The notes under the pieces were generated by a model. That model made no database searches. It was not told the DNA's origin and saw only the letters and a list, made by a program, of their open reading frames with translations. The translations under genes were made by a program, and so were the position numbers. Below are positions 6,737-13,784 of a stretch of DNA of 16,510 nucleotides, in pieces. Position 1 is the stretch's first letter, and each line of letters starts with the position of its first letter. Source of the stretch: Desulfobacterales bacterium (GTDB lineage: Bacteria > Desulfobacterota > DSM-4660 > Desulfatiglandales > Desulfatiglandaceae); assembly GCA_022013615.1 (NCBI GenBank), contig JAKLQB010000730.1:1-16510 (forward strand). The letters are read 5' to 3'.

Positions 6737-8209
6737 TCAAATTTTTTCGGTTTGAAGACTGTTGACTAATGAATATCGCTCAAACAGCTCCACAAGCTCT
6801 ACTTTTAAGAGGTTGGCCTTATCCACCGCCTTCAAGTATCCCTCTTTGAGAGAACTGATCCGATCCACGGCCTTTACATACTCTTCGCGTAATATTGTGG
6901 TCCTCTTCTCAATATCCCTCCCATATTCATCTCTCAGGGAACTAAGTCCACCTCTTAGCGCCATTACATACTCTTCTTTAAGGGAAGCAAGCTTCTTAAG
7001 AGTCTTTTCATATTCAATCCAAAGGCTGCCCGCCATACTCTCTTCAGCGCACAGGTATTGCTCTTTCAATTCCTGCAGCAATTCCTTTACTGAAATTATT
7101 TTATCAACCCTAAAGGCATTGCTTCCGGCAAAGGCAAAACCCTTCTCCAGATCCCCTTTTCTGGCATTATCAAGCGCCAGGGAGATACAATAGGGCGCGG
7201 TTTTGATTTCACAGTTTTTGAGGCATCTCCAGGCACACCTGTGGCCCATCTTTTTCCCTGCTGAAATATCCCTCAAGAATTTGTTCCGGATAGCCCGGCC
7301 CGGCATGCCGACAGGGCTTTTGATAATTTGTATATCGCCTTCCTTGCAGGAGACATAGGCCTCCTTGAACCTGATGTCGGCGTCACATTCACGTGTGGCC
7401 ACGAACCGTGTCCCCATCTGGACACCGCTCGCTCCAAGCTTGAAAAGTTTGTAGATATCAGCGCCGGTAAAAACGCCGCCTGCGGCGATTACAGGGATGG
7501 TCCTGCGAAGTTTATCCTCATAGGTCTTTATCTCGGCAACTACGTCGGGCAAAATACATTCAAGCGCATATCCGGGATCATCGATTTGATCCTCTTTAAA
7601 TCCCAGGTGCCCCCCTGCCTTCGGCCCTTCCACAACAACACCATCGGGGATATCATCATACCTTTTCAACCAGGATCTGAAGATAAGCCCTGCCGCCCTT
7701 GCTGAGCTTACAATAGGAACCACTTTGACTCCGGCTGACCTGAGCTTTTCAACAGGAATTCCCTTAATCGGGAGTCCGGCTCCAAGAAAGACCATATCGA
7801 CCTTTTCTTCGATTGCGACCATAAGGAGGGCATGGAAATCCTGCACGGCCACCATAATATTGACCCCGATGATGCCCGAGGTCTTCTCTCGCGCCTTTCT
7901 TATCTCTTTTCTTAAGGCAATAGCATTGGCATCTTTGTGTTTGGCATAATAATCAGGGTCAAGCATTCCTATTGAGTTTGCAGCTATTACGCCTATGCCT
8001 CCTTCATTCGCCACTGCGGAAGCCAACCCTGACAGTGATATTCCAACACCCATTCCTCCCTGAACAATGGGGAGTTCCGAAACAGAATCACCGATTCTTA
8101 ATTTAGGGATTTTGGACCATTGAATTCGGGAAATATCGAACTTTGGCCACTCTATTTTTCCGAGGTCGAACTTCGGCATCTGCAACTTTGATATCATATT
8201 GAAATCCAC
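6737..8209 (-). CDS. Nitronate monooxygenase-like FMN oxidoreductase with a C-terminal coiled-coil repeat
   Basis: About 490 residues. The core is a TIM-barrel NPD/nitronate-monooxygenase-type flavoprotein: PIVQGGMGVGISLSGLA, GVIGVNIMVAV, EGPKAGGHLGF (with the conserved His) and the phosphate-binding IPVIAAGGVFTGADIYKLF. A cysteine-bearing segment (CAWRCLKNCEIKTAPYC) and FAFAGSNAFRVDKI are typical of one anaerobe-type subgroup. Substrate is uncertain (nitronate, or an enoyl-reductase-like role). Two parts are unusual. A decapeptide repeat such as WPKFDISRIQ sits at the N-terminus. From about residue 381 there are seven units of L-[KR]-x-E-Y (14-15 residues), a probable coiled coil beyond the usual family length. 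GTG at 8209 is preferred as start (AAGGAG 9 bases upstream); ATG at 8197 is the alternative. The upstream ATG at 8269 would lie before the promoter. Confidence 0.82.
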   Translation of the reverse strand: MDFNMISKLQMPKFDLGKIEWPKFDISRIQWSKIPKLRIGDSVSELPIVQGGMGVGISLSGLASAVANEGGIGVIAANSIGMLDPDYYAKHKDANAIALRKEIRKAREKTSGIIGVNIMVAVQDFHALLMVAIEEKVDMVFLGAGLPIKGIPVEKLRSAGVKVVPIVSSARAAGLIFRSWLKRYDDIPDGVVVEGPKAGGHLGFKEDQIDDPGYALECILPDVVAEIKTYEDKLRRTIPVIAAGGVFTGADIYKLFKLGASGVQMGTRFVATRECDADIRFKEAYVSCKEGDIQIIKSPVGMPGRAIRNKFLRDISAGKKMGHRCAWRCLKNCEIKTAPYCISLALDNARKGDLEKGFAFAGSNAFRVDKIISVKELLQELKEQYLCAEESMAGSLWIEYEKTLKKLASLKEEYVMALRGGLSSLRDEYGRDIEKRTTILREEYVKAVDRISSLKEGYLKAVDKANLLKVELVELFERYSLVNSLQTEKI

Positions 8210-8230
8210 CAGCAAATTCTCCTTCTTCGA

Positions 8231-8259
8231 AATACAGGATGATTGGGCCTGTGTGTCAA
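8231..8259 (-). promoter_or_regulatory. Sigma70-type promoter of the flavoprotein gene
   Basis: On the minus strand TTGACA (8259-8254) is separated by exactly 17 bases from TGTATT (8236-8231). Transcription would begin near 8224, giving a very short leader before GTG 8209 with AAGGAG at its 5' end. This argues against the longer reading frame from 8269. Confidence 0.6.
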
Positions 8260-8317
8260 GTTTACACAAAGGACCGGAGCCGACGGTCAGGCCGAATCAT
8301 TAAAGCGATAAGATTAA

Positions 8318-8360
8318 ATCCGTTCAGAGAAAAAGACAAGGCCTTTTTCTCCGAACGGAT
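8318..8360. repeat. 18-bp-arm hairpin flanked by TCAGGCCGA direct repeats
   Basis: ATCCGTTC A GAGAAAAAG (8318-8335) pairs with CTTTTTCTC C GAACGGAT (8343-8360) at 17 of 18 positions around a 7-base loop. The same 9-mer, TCAGGCCGA, occurs at 8287-8295 and 8360-8368 on either side. The long arms suggest a palindromic repeat element, or possibly a bidirectional terminator. Confidence 0.7.
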
Positions 8361-8599
8361 CAGGCCGAGCAGGCGGTAGTGCGAGACGCGTGGTGATCTA
8401 TCGGCTCCCATCGAGTAAGGGCAGCAACTGTTCGGATTGCGGATTGGGGTCGGGCCGCGCTAAGCAGTTGATATTAAATGAAATGATGCCGAAAACCGTG
8501 CGGATATTGGGCCTATATTGGCCTTTTTAAAGGCGAAAAGAGAGATATAGACAGCAGGTAATGGTCAGAACCAAAAGACACTACATCCAGGACAAATTT

Positions 8600-8766
8600 G
8601 GCTCACCCCAGTTAAATATGCATGCCCTGTTCAATCCTCCATAAGAGGTCCGCAAAGCAGGAATTCTAAAAGGCAGGCATTTAACCGAGGTTGAGAGTAA
8701 AGGATTTGTTAAGAGTGTAAGGCCTTCATTCAGAGCTCTTGCCAAAGGAGGAAAGCCCAGGGAGGG
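8600..8766 (+). repeat. 167-bp direct repeat, copy 2
   Basis: Same sequence and orientation as 6412-6578 with two differences. Here the right side runs straight into the brnT promoter region, and the GGCCTGACCCC tip that follows copy 1 is absent. Confidence 0.9.
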
Positions 8767-8790
8767 GGTTATCCATTTTGTGTAAAAGTC

Positions 8791-8819
8791 TTGACACGTA
8801 TATTCTTGTCATATACAAT
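8791..8819 (+). promoter_or_regulatory. brnTA promoter with overlapping palindromic operator
   Basis: TTGACA (8791-8796), 17 bases, TACAAT (8814-8819) is a near-consensus sigma70 promoter. Two inverted repeats overlap it: GTATAT (8798-8803) with ATATAC (8811-8816), and TGACA (8792-8796) with TGTCA (8807-8811). They are good candidates for the BrnA operator, since BrnTA modules are autorepressed by their antitoxin. The predicted transcription start falls within 1-3 bases of the brnT ATG, so the mRNA may be leaderless. Confidence 0.75.
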
Positions 8820-8827
8820 TCTCCATA

Positions 8828-9127
8828 ATGGAAAATGATTTTGACAATTTTGTGGGGTTCCAATGGGACCAAGGTAATATCGACAAGAACCTCATCAAGC
8901 ACGATGTCGAAAACTGGGAGTGTGAACAAATATTCTTCAACAAACCGCTACTTATTTTAGACGATCCAAAACACTCTATCGCAGAAAAGCGATGGGCTGC
9001 ATTTGGCATGACAGACGCAGATCGTCCCCTTGTCGTATTGTTTACGAAAAGAGGAAATTTGCTAAGAATCATTTCCACAAGAGACATGAGTAGGAAAGAG
9101 AGGAAGTTCTATGAAGAAAAAGGATAA
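8828..9127 (+). CDS. brnT: BrnT-family ribonuclease toxin
   Basis: The 99-residue protein has the BrnT (RelE-fold RNase) pattern: FQWDQGNIDKNLIKHDV at the N-terminus, then KRWAAFGMTDADRPLVVLFT, and the closing signature LLRIISTRDMSRKERKFYEE with the basic and acidic residues of the active region. BrnT toxins cleave mRNA and arrest growth until bound by BrnA. The gene is intact and overlaps brnA by 17 bases. No Shine-Dalgarno site precedes the ATG, which fits leaderless initiation from the adjacent promoter. Confidence 0.88.
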   Translation: MENDFDNFVGFQWDQGNIDKNLIKHDVENWECEQIFFNKPLLILDDPKHSIAEKRWAAFGMTDADRPLVVLFTKRGNLLRIISTRDMSRKERKFYEEKG

Positions 9128-9440
9128 AACCATTCCAAAATTCAAGAATGAAGATGAGGAACGAGAATTCTGGGCCACGCATTCCCCTCTTGATTATTTT
9201 GATACGAAGGATTTCAAGAGAGCCCCGTTTCCTAATCTGAAGCCATCACTCAAATCCATCTCTATTCGTCTCCCAGAGGACATGCTAGCTGAACTCAAAA
9301 CCCTCGCAAACAAGAAAGATGTGCCTTACCAGAGTCTGGCGAAAATCTATCTTGCCAGACAAATTTCATTAGAGCGTGGATCTTTCCGCACTGCTCCGAA
9401 AATGAGAAGACGGAAACCTGATGCCCAACAAGTCACTTGA
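9111..9440 (+). CDS. brnA: BrnA-type (CopG/ribbon-helix-helix) antitoxin
   Basis: The 109-residue product carries the antitoxin segment KFKNEDEEREFWATHSPLDY that typically precedes the DNA-binding part, then a ribbon-helix-helix domain with SISIRLPEDMLAELKTLA and PYQSLAKIYLARQ. It should wrap the BrnT toxin and bind the operator at 8792-8816. It starts inside brnT, with AGAGGAAG just before the ATG. The basic tail (KMRRRKPD) is slightly longer than usual. The last codons overlap a GCCCAAC motif described with the attC-like site. Confidence 0.85.
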   Translation: MKKKDKTIPKFKNEDEEREFWATHSPLDYFDTKDFKRAPFPNLKPSLKSISIRLPEDMLAELKTLANKKDVPYQSLAKIYLARQISLERGSFRTAPKMRRRKPDAQQVT

Positions 9441-9462
9441 GCTTCGCTCACCCCCGTTAGGC
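9423..9462 (+). other. Short attC-like site at the 3' end of brnA
   Basis: GCCCAAC (9423-9429) fits the integron R'' consensus and GTTAGGC (9456-9462) fits R'. Between them TGAGC and GCTCA form an inner stem around TTC, as L boxes would. Overlap with the end of a toxin-antitoxin cassette is typical of chromosomal integrons. The 40-bp length is shorter than classical attC sites, no integrase is in the window, and no second site was found, so this may be a decayed site or coincidence. Confidence 0.3.
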
Positions 9463-9962
9463 AAAAAAAGCATAAAGGGAAAGAATAATGGGGTGGATGC
9501 CGGGTCATCTATTACTGGGACAAAAATCAGGAGGCTTTTTAGTAACCGTTCACGGGTTCAAAGGTTCAGCGCCTCCTCTGACCGCCGAAGCGGCCAGTTT
9601 GATCGAAAAAGAGACTCCAGCGTTGCGGAGTCACATACGAGGGGTTCAAGGTTAAATTCTCGTCCACGGAGTGCATTTGGGTTACGTATTTATGAGAAAA
9701 GCGTCAGCATCGTCAGGCCTAATCCAAAATTTGGAGCTAAGTTGCCAATTACTTTGGAAAATGAGCATTTTTAACGACGATTTCTTGGCTTCAATCCCTT
9801 CTTTGTCCTTAACCCTAAATCCCGCTTTCAGCGGGAAACCCTGAACCTGTGAACGGTTACGCTTTTTATATGCTACTTGTGTACCCCAAGAGCAAGCAGA
9901 ATGACCTTACTCCTGCGCAAATAAAAGTGTTGAGCAAGTTGGTCCAGGAGGAGTTCAAATGA
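9463..9962 (+). pseudogene. HigB/RelE-type toxin remnant, frameshifted and split by a MITE
   Basis: Removing the inserted element and one copy of its 8-bp duplication joins RVIYYWDKNQEAF (left) in frame to YMLLVYPKSKQNDLTPAQ (right), the unmistakable C-terminal half of a HigB-type mRNA interferase. Further left, IKGKNNG is read in another frame, so an extra 2 bases near 9493 already broke the gene, and the N-terminal half is missing. The right part ends with TGA overlapping the antitoxin ATG (9959-9962), the usual toxin-antitoxin junction. No functional toxin can be made. Confidence 0.8.
9542..9860. mobile_element. 319-bp MITE-like element inserted in the toxin gene
   Basis: The ends are perfect 12-bp inverted repeats, GTAACCGTTCAC at 9542-9553 and GTGAACGGTTAC at 9849-9860. 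After one mismatch they continue for six more matching bases (GGTTCA). An exact 8-bp target duplication, GCTTTTTA, flanks it (9534-9541 and 9861-9868). The interior has hairpins at 9613-9632 (GACTCC/GGAGTC) and 9821-9835 (CCCGCT/AGCGGG) and no transposase, so a partner enzyme elsewhere must have moved it. A reading frame through the left part (to 9774) is not a gene. Confidence 0.88.
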
Positions 9963-10249
9963 AAAAACAAGATTTCGATAACCTTGTAGAAAGTATCAAG
10001 CAGGCTGGAAAAATCAGACGTGGAGAAATGAAGGCTGGTAGAACTTTTCAATTCGGCCCTGCTGACATTAAAGGCATTCGCCTTCGATTGAAAAAGTCAC
10101 AGTCAGAATTTGCCATGATGATTGGCGTAAGTGTCTCAACTCTTCAGAATTGGGAACAGGGTCGGCGAAGACCTGAAGGCCCTGCTCGTGCCTTGCTCAA
10201 GATAGCGGACGAAAAACCTGAGGCGGTTATTGAGGCATTAAGCGCATAA
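9959..10249 (+). CDS. higA: HigA-type XRE-family antitoxin (toxin partner lost)
   Basis: The 96-residue protein has a helix-turn-helix of the XRE type at residues 47-69 (SQSEFAMMIGVSVSTLQNWE), followed by QGRRRPEGPARALL, typical of HigA antitoxins encoded downstream of their toxin. The N-terminal 35 residues would contact the toxin. AGGAGG (9946-9951) precedes the start, and the ATGA overlap with the broken toxin is intact. The gene shows no damage. With the toxin destroyed it is an orphan repressor, kept perhaps by chance, by regulating other promoters or by neutralising a related toxin. Confidence 0.85.
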   Translation: MKKQDFDNLVESIKQAGKIRRGEMKAGRTFQFGPADIKGIRLRLKKSQSEFAMMIGVSVSTLQNWEQGRRRPEGPARALLKIADEKPEAVIEALSA

Positions 10250-10528
10250 TTATACTTTACTCCACTGGCTAACATTACGGCTGCGGCTGGGATCGAACCA
10301 GGCTACCATTTTGATATTAAGTAGATAAGAGGAATATTTAACCCTTCTTTTTTGGATTTGGGTGGAAATTTTAACCCTGAAAAGGGCCTTTTAAGGCTTG
10401 AAAACGCCTATTTTTGAGATAAAATGCATTAAAGATCAGGCAGATAGCTTGGCCTGACCCCAACTGATAACTGACCAACTGGCGGAGCTAACTTGTACCC
10501 ATAAGGCTATTCTATCGAGGAGAATTGA
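10250..10528. other. Intergenic region with a repeat tip
   Basis: No gene. A GGGCCTTTTAAGGC...GCCT hairpin-like stretch (about 10385-10411) is followed by GGCCTGACCCC (10451-10461), the same tip as at 6603-6613. A segment at about 10281-10308 resembles a tRNA T-arm in reverse but has no matching acceptor strand. Confidence 0.5.
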
Positions 10529-13165
10529 ATGAAATTCCATCAGCTTACATCTGACAAGGTCCTGAAACATTTTTCGTCAGGAATAAGGGGCCTAAGTGAA
10601 GAGCAAGCACAGGAGAGACTTGCTCAGTATGGTCCCAACGAAATAGGGCGCGAGCGTGAGATCTCTCTGATCAGGAAGTTTCTGTCTCAGTTCAACAGCT
10701 TCATCGTCTACATACTCATCGCTGCTGTTTTTATATCATTCATACTCCACGAATACATCGACAGTGCTGTAATCATCGCCATCCTTATTGTGAACGCGGT
10801 TCTCGGGTTCTTTCAGGAATACAGGGCCGAGAAGGCCATCGAGTCGCTTAAGAAAATGGCCGCTCTTCAGGCCACGGTCATAAGGGATGGCCTAAAGAGG
10901 AGGATCAATAGCAATAAACTGGTGCCCGGCGATGTGATCGCTTTCGAGTCCGGGGATCGGATACCCGCCGATGCCCGCGTCATCGAACAATACCTGCTGG
11001 AGGTCATGGAGTCATCACTGACAGGCGAGAGTCACTCGGTAAAAAAGGATTCGACGCCCATAGATGATACGAGCACACTTGGTGATATGCATAACATGAT
11101 TTTCGGCGGTACGAATGTCACCAGTGGCTCCGGTAAGGCGGTCGTAGTGAAAACGGGCATGGACACCGAGATGGGGAATATTGCTGAATCGATTGAGTCT
11201 GTTGAGGACGATGAAACGCCGCTTCAGAAAAGACTGGATATGCTGGGGCGGAGGCTCGGGATCTTAACGCTTATCATCTGCGGAATCATCATCGCCTTCG
11301 GCATCTTTAAGGGAGGGAATCTCCTTGAGATGATAATGGTGGGCGTAAGTCTCGCAGTGGCTGCTGTGCCAGAGGGTCTTCCAATTGTAGTGACCATCGC
11401 GCTGGCACTCGGAGTCAAGAGGATGGTGGGACAGAATGCCCTTGTAAAGCGCCTGCACAGCGTGGAGACACTGGGATGCACCACGGTCATCTGCACGGAC
11501 AAGACAGGGACCCTTACACGGAACGAGATGACGGTAACGAAATTGTTCGTCAACGATACCATCATCGATATCACGGGCTCGGGATACGATATTTCGGGAA
11601 AGTTCCTTTCTTCGGGTGAGGAAATTGATCCTTCATCTGCTGAACTTCTCCTGAGGATAGGCGCACTGAACAACGATGCCGCGTTATCAGAAAAGAAGAG
11701 TATCATCGGTGATCCAACCGAAGGATGCCTTATTGTGAGCGCCGCGAAGGCGGGACTGAAAAGGTCGATTTTGAACGATAAGTTTCCACGGGTTCATGAG
11801 ATACCCTTCGATTCCGAGCGCAAAAGGAAATCCACGGTGCATCGCACGAACGAAGGGCCTTTTATGTACACCAAGGGAGCGCCGGACGTGGTGCTGACGC
11901 TCTGTTCGAGAATAGATGCCGGGGGGACGGTGTCACCCCTTACCGATGAAGCGAAAAGAATGATTAGTGAAACAAACCGAAGGTTCGCATCGCAGGCTTT
12001 AAGGGTGCTTGCTTTTGCGTATAAGCCGCTGGCTTCCGGTAAGGACGTTGATGTATCCGATGAGAAGGACCTTATCTTTGTGGGTCTGCAAGGCAGGATC
12101 GACCCTCCCCGGGACGGGGTTCGGAGTGCCATCGAAAGGTGCAGGAGTGCAGGGATTCGATCCATTATGATAACTGGCGACTATGCGCTCACGGCACAGG
12201 CCATAGCCCACCAGTTGGGCATTAAGGGTGATGCAGTGACCGGAGAAGAGCTTCAAAAGATGGATGATGAAGCCCTTAAAAAAACAGTGAAGGAAATCTC
12301 TATTTTCTCGAGGGTAAACCCGGAGCATAAGATTCGGATCGTGCGGGCCCTGAGAGAAACCGGAGAAGTGGTCGCCATGTCTGGCGACGGTATAAACGAC
12401 GCGCCAGCGCTCAAGGAGGCTGATATTGGTATCGCCATGGGCATTACGGGCACGGACGTGACCAAAGAGACGGCGGATATGGTGCTGCTTGATGATAAGT
12501 ATACCTCGATTGTAAAGGCGGTGGAACAGGGACGGGGGATCTACGAAAACATTAAGAAATTTGTCAATTACCTGCTGTCGAGCAATCTTGGTGAGGTCCT
12601 GATACTCTTCATGGCCATGATCATTGGCTTCAGAGATTCCTCCGGAGCCATAGTTATGCCGCTTCTGGCCACGCAGATCCTGTGGTTGAACCTGATTACG
12701 GATGGCCTTCCCGCGGTTGCCCTGGGTGTCGATCCCATACGAAAAGGAATCATGGATGTATCGCCACGCAATCCTAATGAACCGATCATAACGAAAAGCA
12801 TGGCCACAAACATTGTCATTATATCAATACTCATGGCAGCGGGAGTGCTCTTTCTCTTTAACCGGTTTCTTTCCGAAGGGGAGGCAATCGCGCGGACGAT
12901 TGCCTTCACCACCATCGTGATGCTCGAGATGGTGAGGGTCACCATGGTCCGTTCCCAGTATAAGCTTCCATTCTTCTCAAACCTGTATCTTATCGGGGCT
13001 ATAATTCTTTCTGTGTTGCTTCAGGTAGCGGTCGTCTATGTGCCAATGATGAACATCGTCTTTAAGACCACGGCACTCTCCCCTTACCACTGGGGCTATA
13101 TGTGTGCGGTTATGGCGGCGATGTTCGTTATAGGGACGGCTATCACCAGGCTGATAAATCGATAA
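10529..13165 (+). CDS. P-type Ca2+-transporting ATPase (SERCA-like, P2A)
   Basis: This complete 878-residue ion pump has an N-terminal cation-ATPase domain (FHQLTSDKVLKHF, then RLAQYGPNEI). It has the actuator motif TGES (165-168), the phosphorylated aspartate D324 in DKTGTLT, MITGDYALTA and the hinge motif GDGINDAP (619-626). The SERCA Ca2+ ligands are conserved at matching spacing: E282 in PEGLP (M4), N686 and E689 in SSNLGEV (M5), and N721, T724 and D725 in NLITD (M6). These favour Ca2+ export from the cytoplasm over other cations. About ten membrane helices are expected. GAGGAG lies 6 bases before the ATG. The gene is alone; no regulator or clear promoter is adjacent. Confidence 0.95.
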   Translation: MKFHQLTSDKVLKHFSSGIRGLSEEQAQERLAQYGPNEIGREREISLIRKFLSQFNSFIVYILIAAVFISFILHEYIDSAVIIAILIVNAVLGFFQEYRAEKAIESLKKMAALQATVIRDGLKRRINSNKLVPGDVIAFESGDRIPADARVIEQYLLEVMESSLTGESHSVKKDSTPIDDTSTLGDMHNMIFGGTNVTSGSGKAVVVKTGMDTEMGNIAESIESVEDDETPLQKRLDMLGRRLGILTLIICGIIIAFGIFKGGNLLEMIMVGVSLAVAAVPEGLPIVVTIALALGVKRMVGQNALVKRLHSVETLGCTTVICTDKTGTLTRNEMTVTKLFVNDTIIDITGSGYDISGKFLSSGEEIDPSSAELLLRIGALNNDAALSEKKSIIGDPTEGCLIVSAAKAGLKRSILNDKFPRVHEIPFDSERKRKSTVHRTNEGPFMYTKGAPDVVLTLCSRIDAGGTVSPLTDEAKRMISETNRRFASQALRVLAFAYKPLASGKDVDVSDEKDLIFVGLQGRIDPPRDGVRSAIERCRSAGIRSIMITGDYALTAQAIAHQLGIKGDAVTGEELQKMDDEALKKTVKEISIFSRVNPEHKIRIVRALRETGEVVAMSGDGINDAPALKEADIGIAMGITGTDVTKETADMVLLDDKYTSIVKAVEQGRGIYENIKKFVNYLLSSNLGEVLILFMAMIIGFRDSSGAIVMPLLATQILWLNLITDGLPAVALGVDPIRKGIMDVSPRNPNEPIITKSMATNIVIISILMAAGVLFLFNRFLSEGEAIARTIAFTTIVMLEMVRVTMVRSQYKLPFFSNLYLIGAIILSVLLQVAVVYVPMMNIVFKTTALSPYHWGYMCAVMAAMFVIGTAITRLINR

Positions 13166-13398
13166 GTGCTCAGGGGAGAGAAATACTGGATCTTTCATTA
13201 AGAGAAAGGCTTTGATATCATTTGTAATTCCATATCTTAAGTGCTTAGCAATTTCAAGATGGTGAGTTTGGTGCAAGTTGTACGAACCTGAGAGTATGGA
13301 GCTGAGCACAAAGGGAAGGTTTCAATAGTGGAGCTTACTCTACGAAACCTGGTATTTCTTGATATTTAAGGTTCTTTGGGTTATGTCTTAACGCGCCA

Positions 13399-13429
13399 TT
13401 TTTAAGGTTACTAAATAAAACCTTAAAAA
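13399..13429. repeat. Perfect 11-bp AT-rich hairpin
   Basis: TTTTTAAGGTT (13399-13409) and AACCTTAAAAA (13419-13429) pair perfectly around a 9-base loop. With A- and T-runs at its outer ends it could act as a weak bidirectional terminator, or bind a regulator. Confidence 0.55.
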
Positions 13430-13693
13430 ACCTTGACACTTATCACCAACGCTTTGGCAAGCTACATTGACCGACGAATTGGATTGGACAGAAGTGGGGA
13501 AATACCATATATTGGGGTAGGCTAAAAATTCAGATTCATCTGGATACCTTCATCCCAGTTGCATGTATGTAACACATATCGCAACATATTGATAACACTG
13601 ATTATGTCAGATACTGGCAAGATATATGGACTTTAGGCCGGTCATATGAAGGCAGCATATGTATTGTTTTTACGCAATCCCGGCTGCGAATCC

Positions 13694-13779
13694 CCCAGGC
13701 AGAAATGTCTCAAGGGAGCTTTTCTTAAAGACTTTTAGAGAATGAAAATGCCTGATTGCGCCGACTTCTTCTGCCTGGG
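13694..13779. repeat. 11-bp inverted repeat next to the small RHH gene
   Basis: CCCAGGCAGAA (13694-13704) and TTCTGCCTGGG (13769-13779) are exact complements 64 bases apart, ending 5 bases from the stop of the ribbon-helix-helix gene. They could form a large stem-loop at the end of its mRNA or mark a recombination or binding site. Confidence 0.6.
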
Positions 13780-13784
13780 TTATT

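Larger units (their letters stand above)
8260..8790. other. Intergenic region with palindromes and the second 167-bp repeat
   Basis: This 531-base gap separates the divergent flavoprotein and brnT genes and contains no gene. It holds a long hairpin (8318-8360), a GGGGTCGGGCC tip motif (8446-8456), a GGGCCT...GGCC hairpin-like stretch (about 8513-8542), and repeat copy 2 (8600-8766), which ends 24 bases before the brnT promoter. Confidence 0.6.
13166..13784. other. Intergenic region after the Ca2+ ATPase
   Basis: This 619-base stretch has no supportable gene. A weak CTTTC/GAAAG pairing at about 13192-13208 might end the ATPase transcript but lacks a T-tract. A perfect AT-rich hairpin and a larger inverted repeat are listed separately. 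A TTGACA at 13433-13438 has no fitting -10 box. A 30-codon ORF from the ATG at 13647 has no ribosome binding site. Confidence 0.5.

Noticed and set aside
9421..9774. 117-codon plus-strand frame after brnA
   Set aside because: It starts inside brnA, crosses a toxin remnant in the wrong frame and continues into the MITE. It is chimeric and not a gene.
10281..10308. tRNA T-arm-like sequence on the minus strand
   Set aside because: TTCGATC with a 4-bp stem is present, but there is no acceptor, D-arm or anticodon arm, so no tRNA can be drawn. It could be a fragment but support is too thin.
13647..13739. 30-codon plus-strand ORF beginning MKAAYVLFLRNPGC
   Set aside because: No ribosome binding site or family, and it crosses one arm of the inverted repeat.
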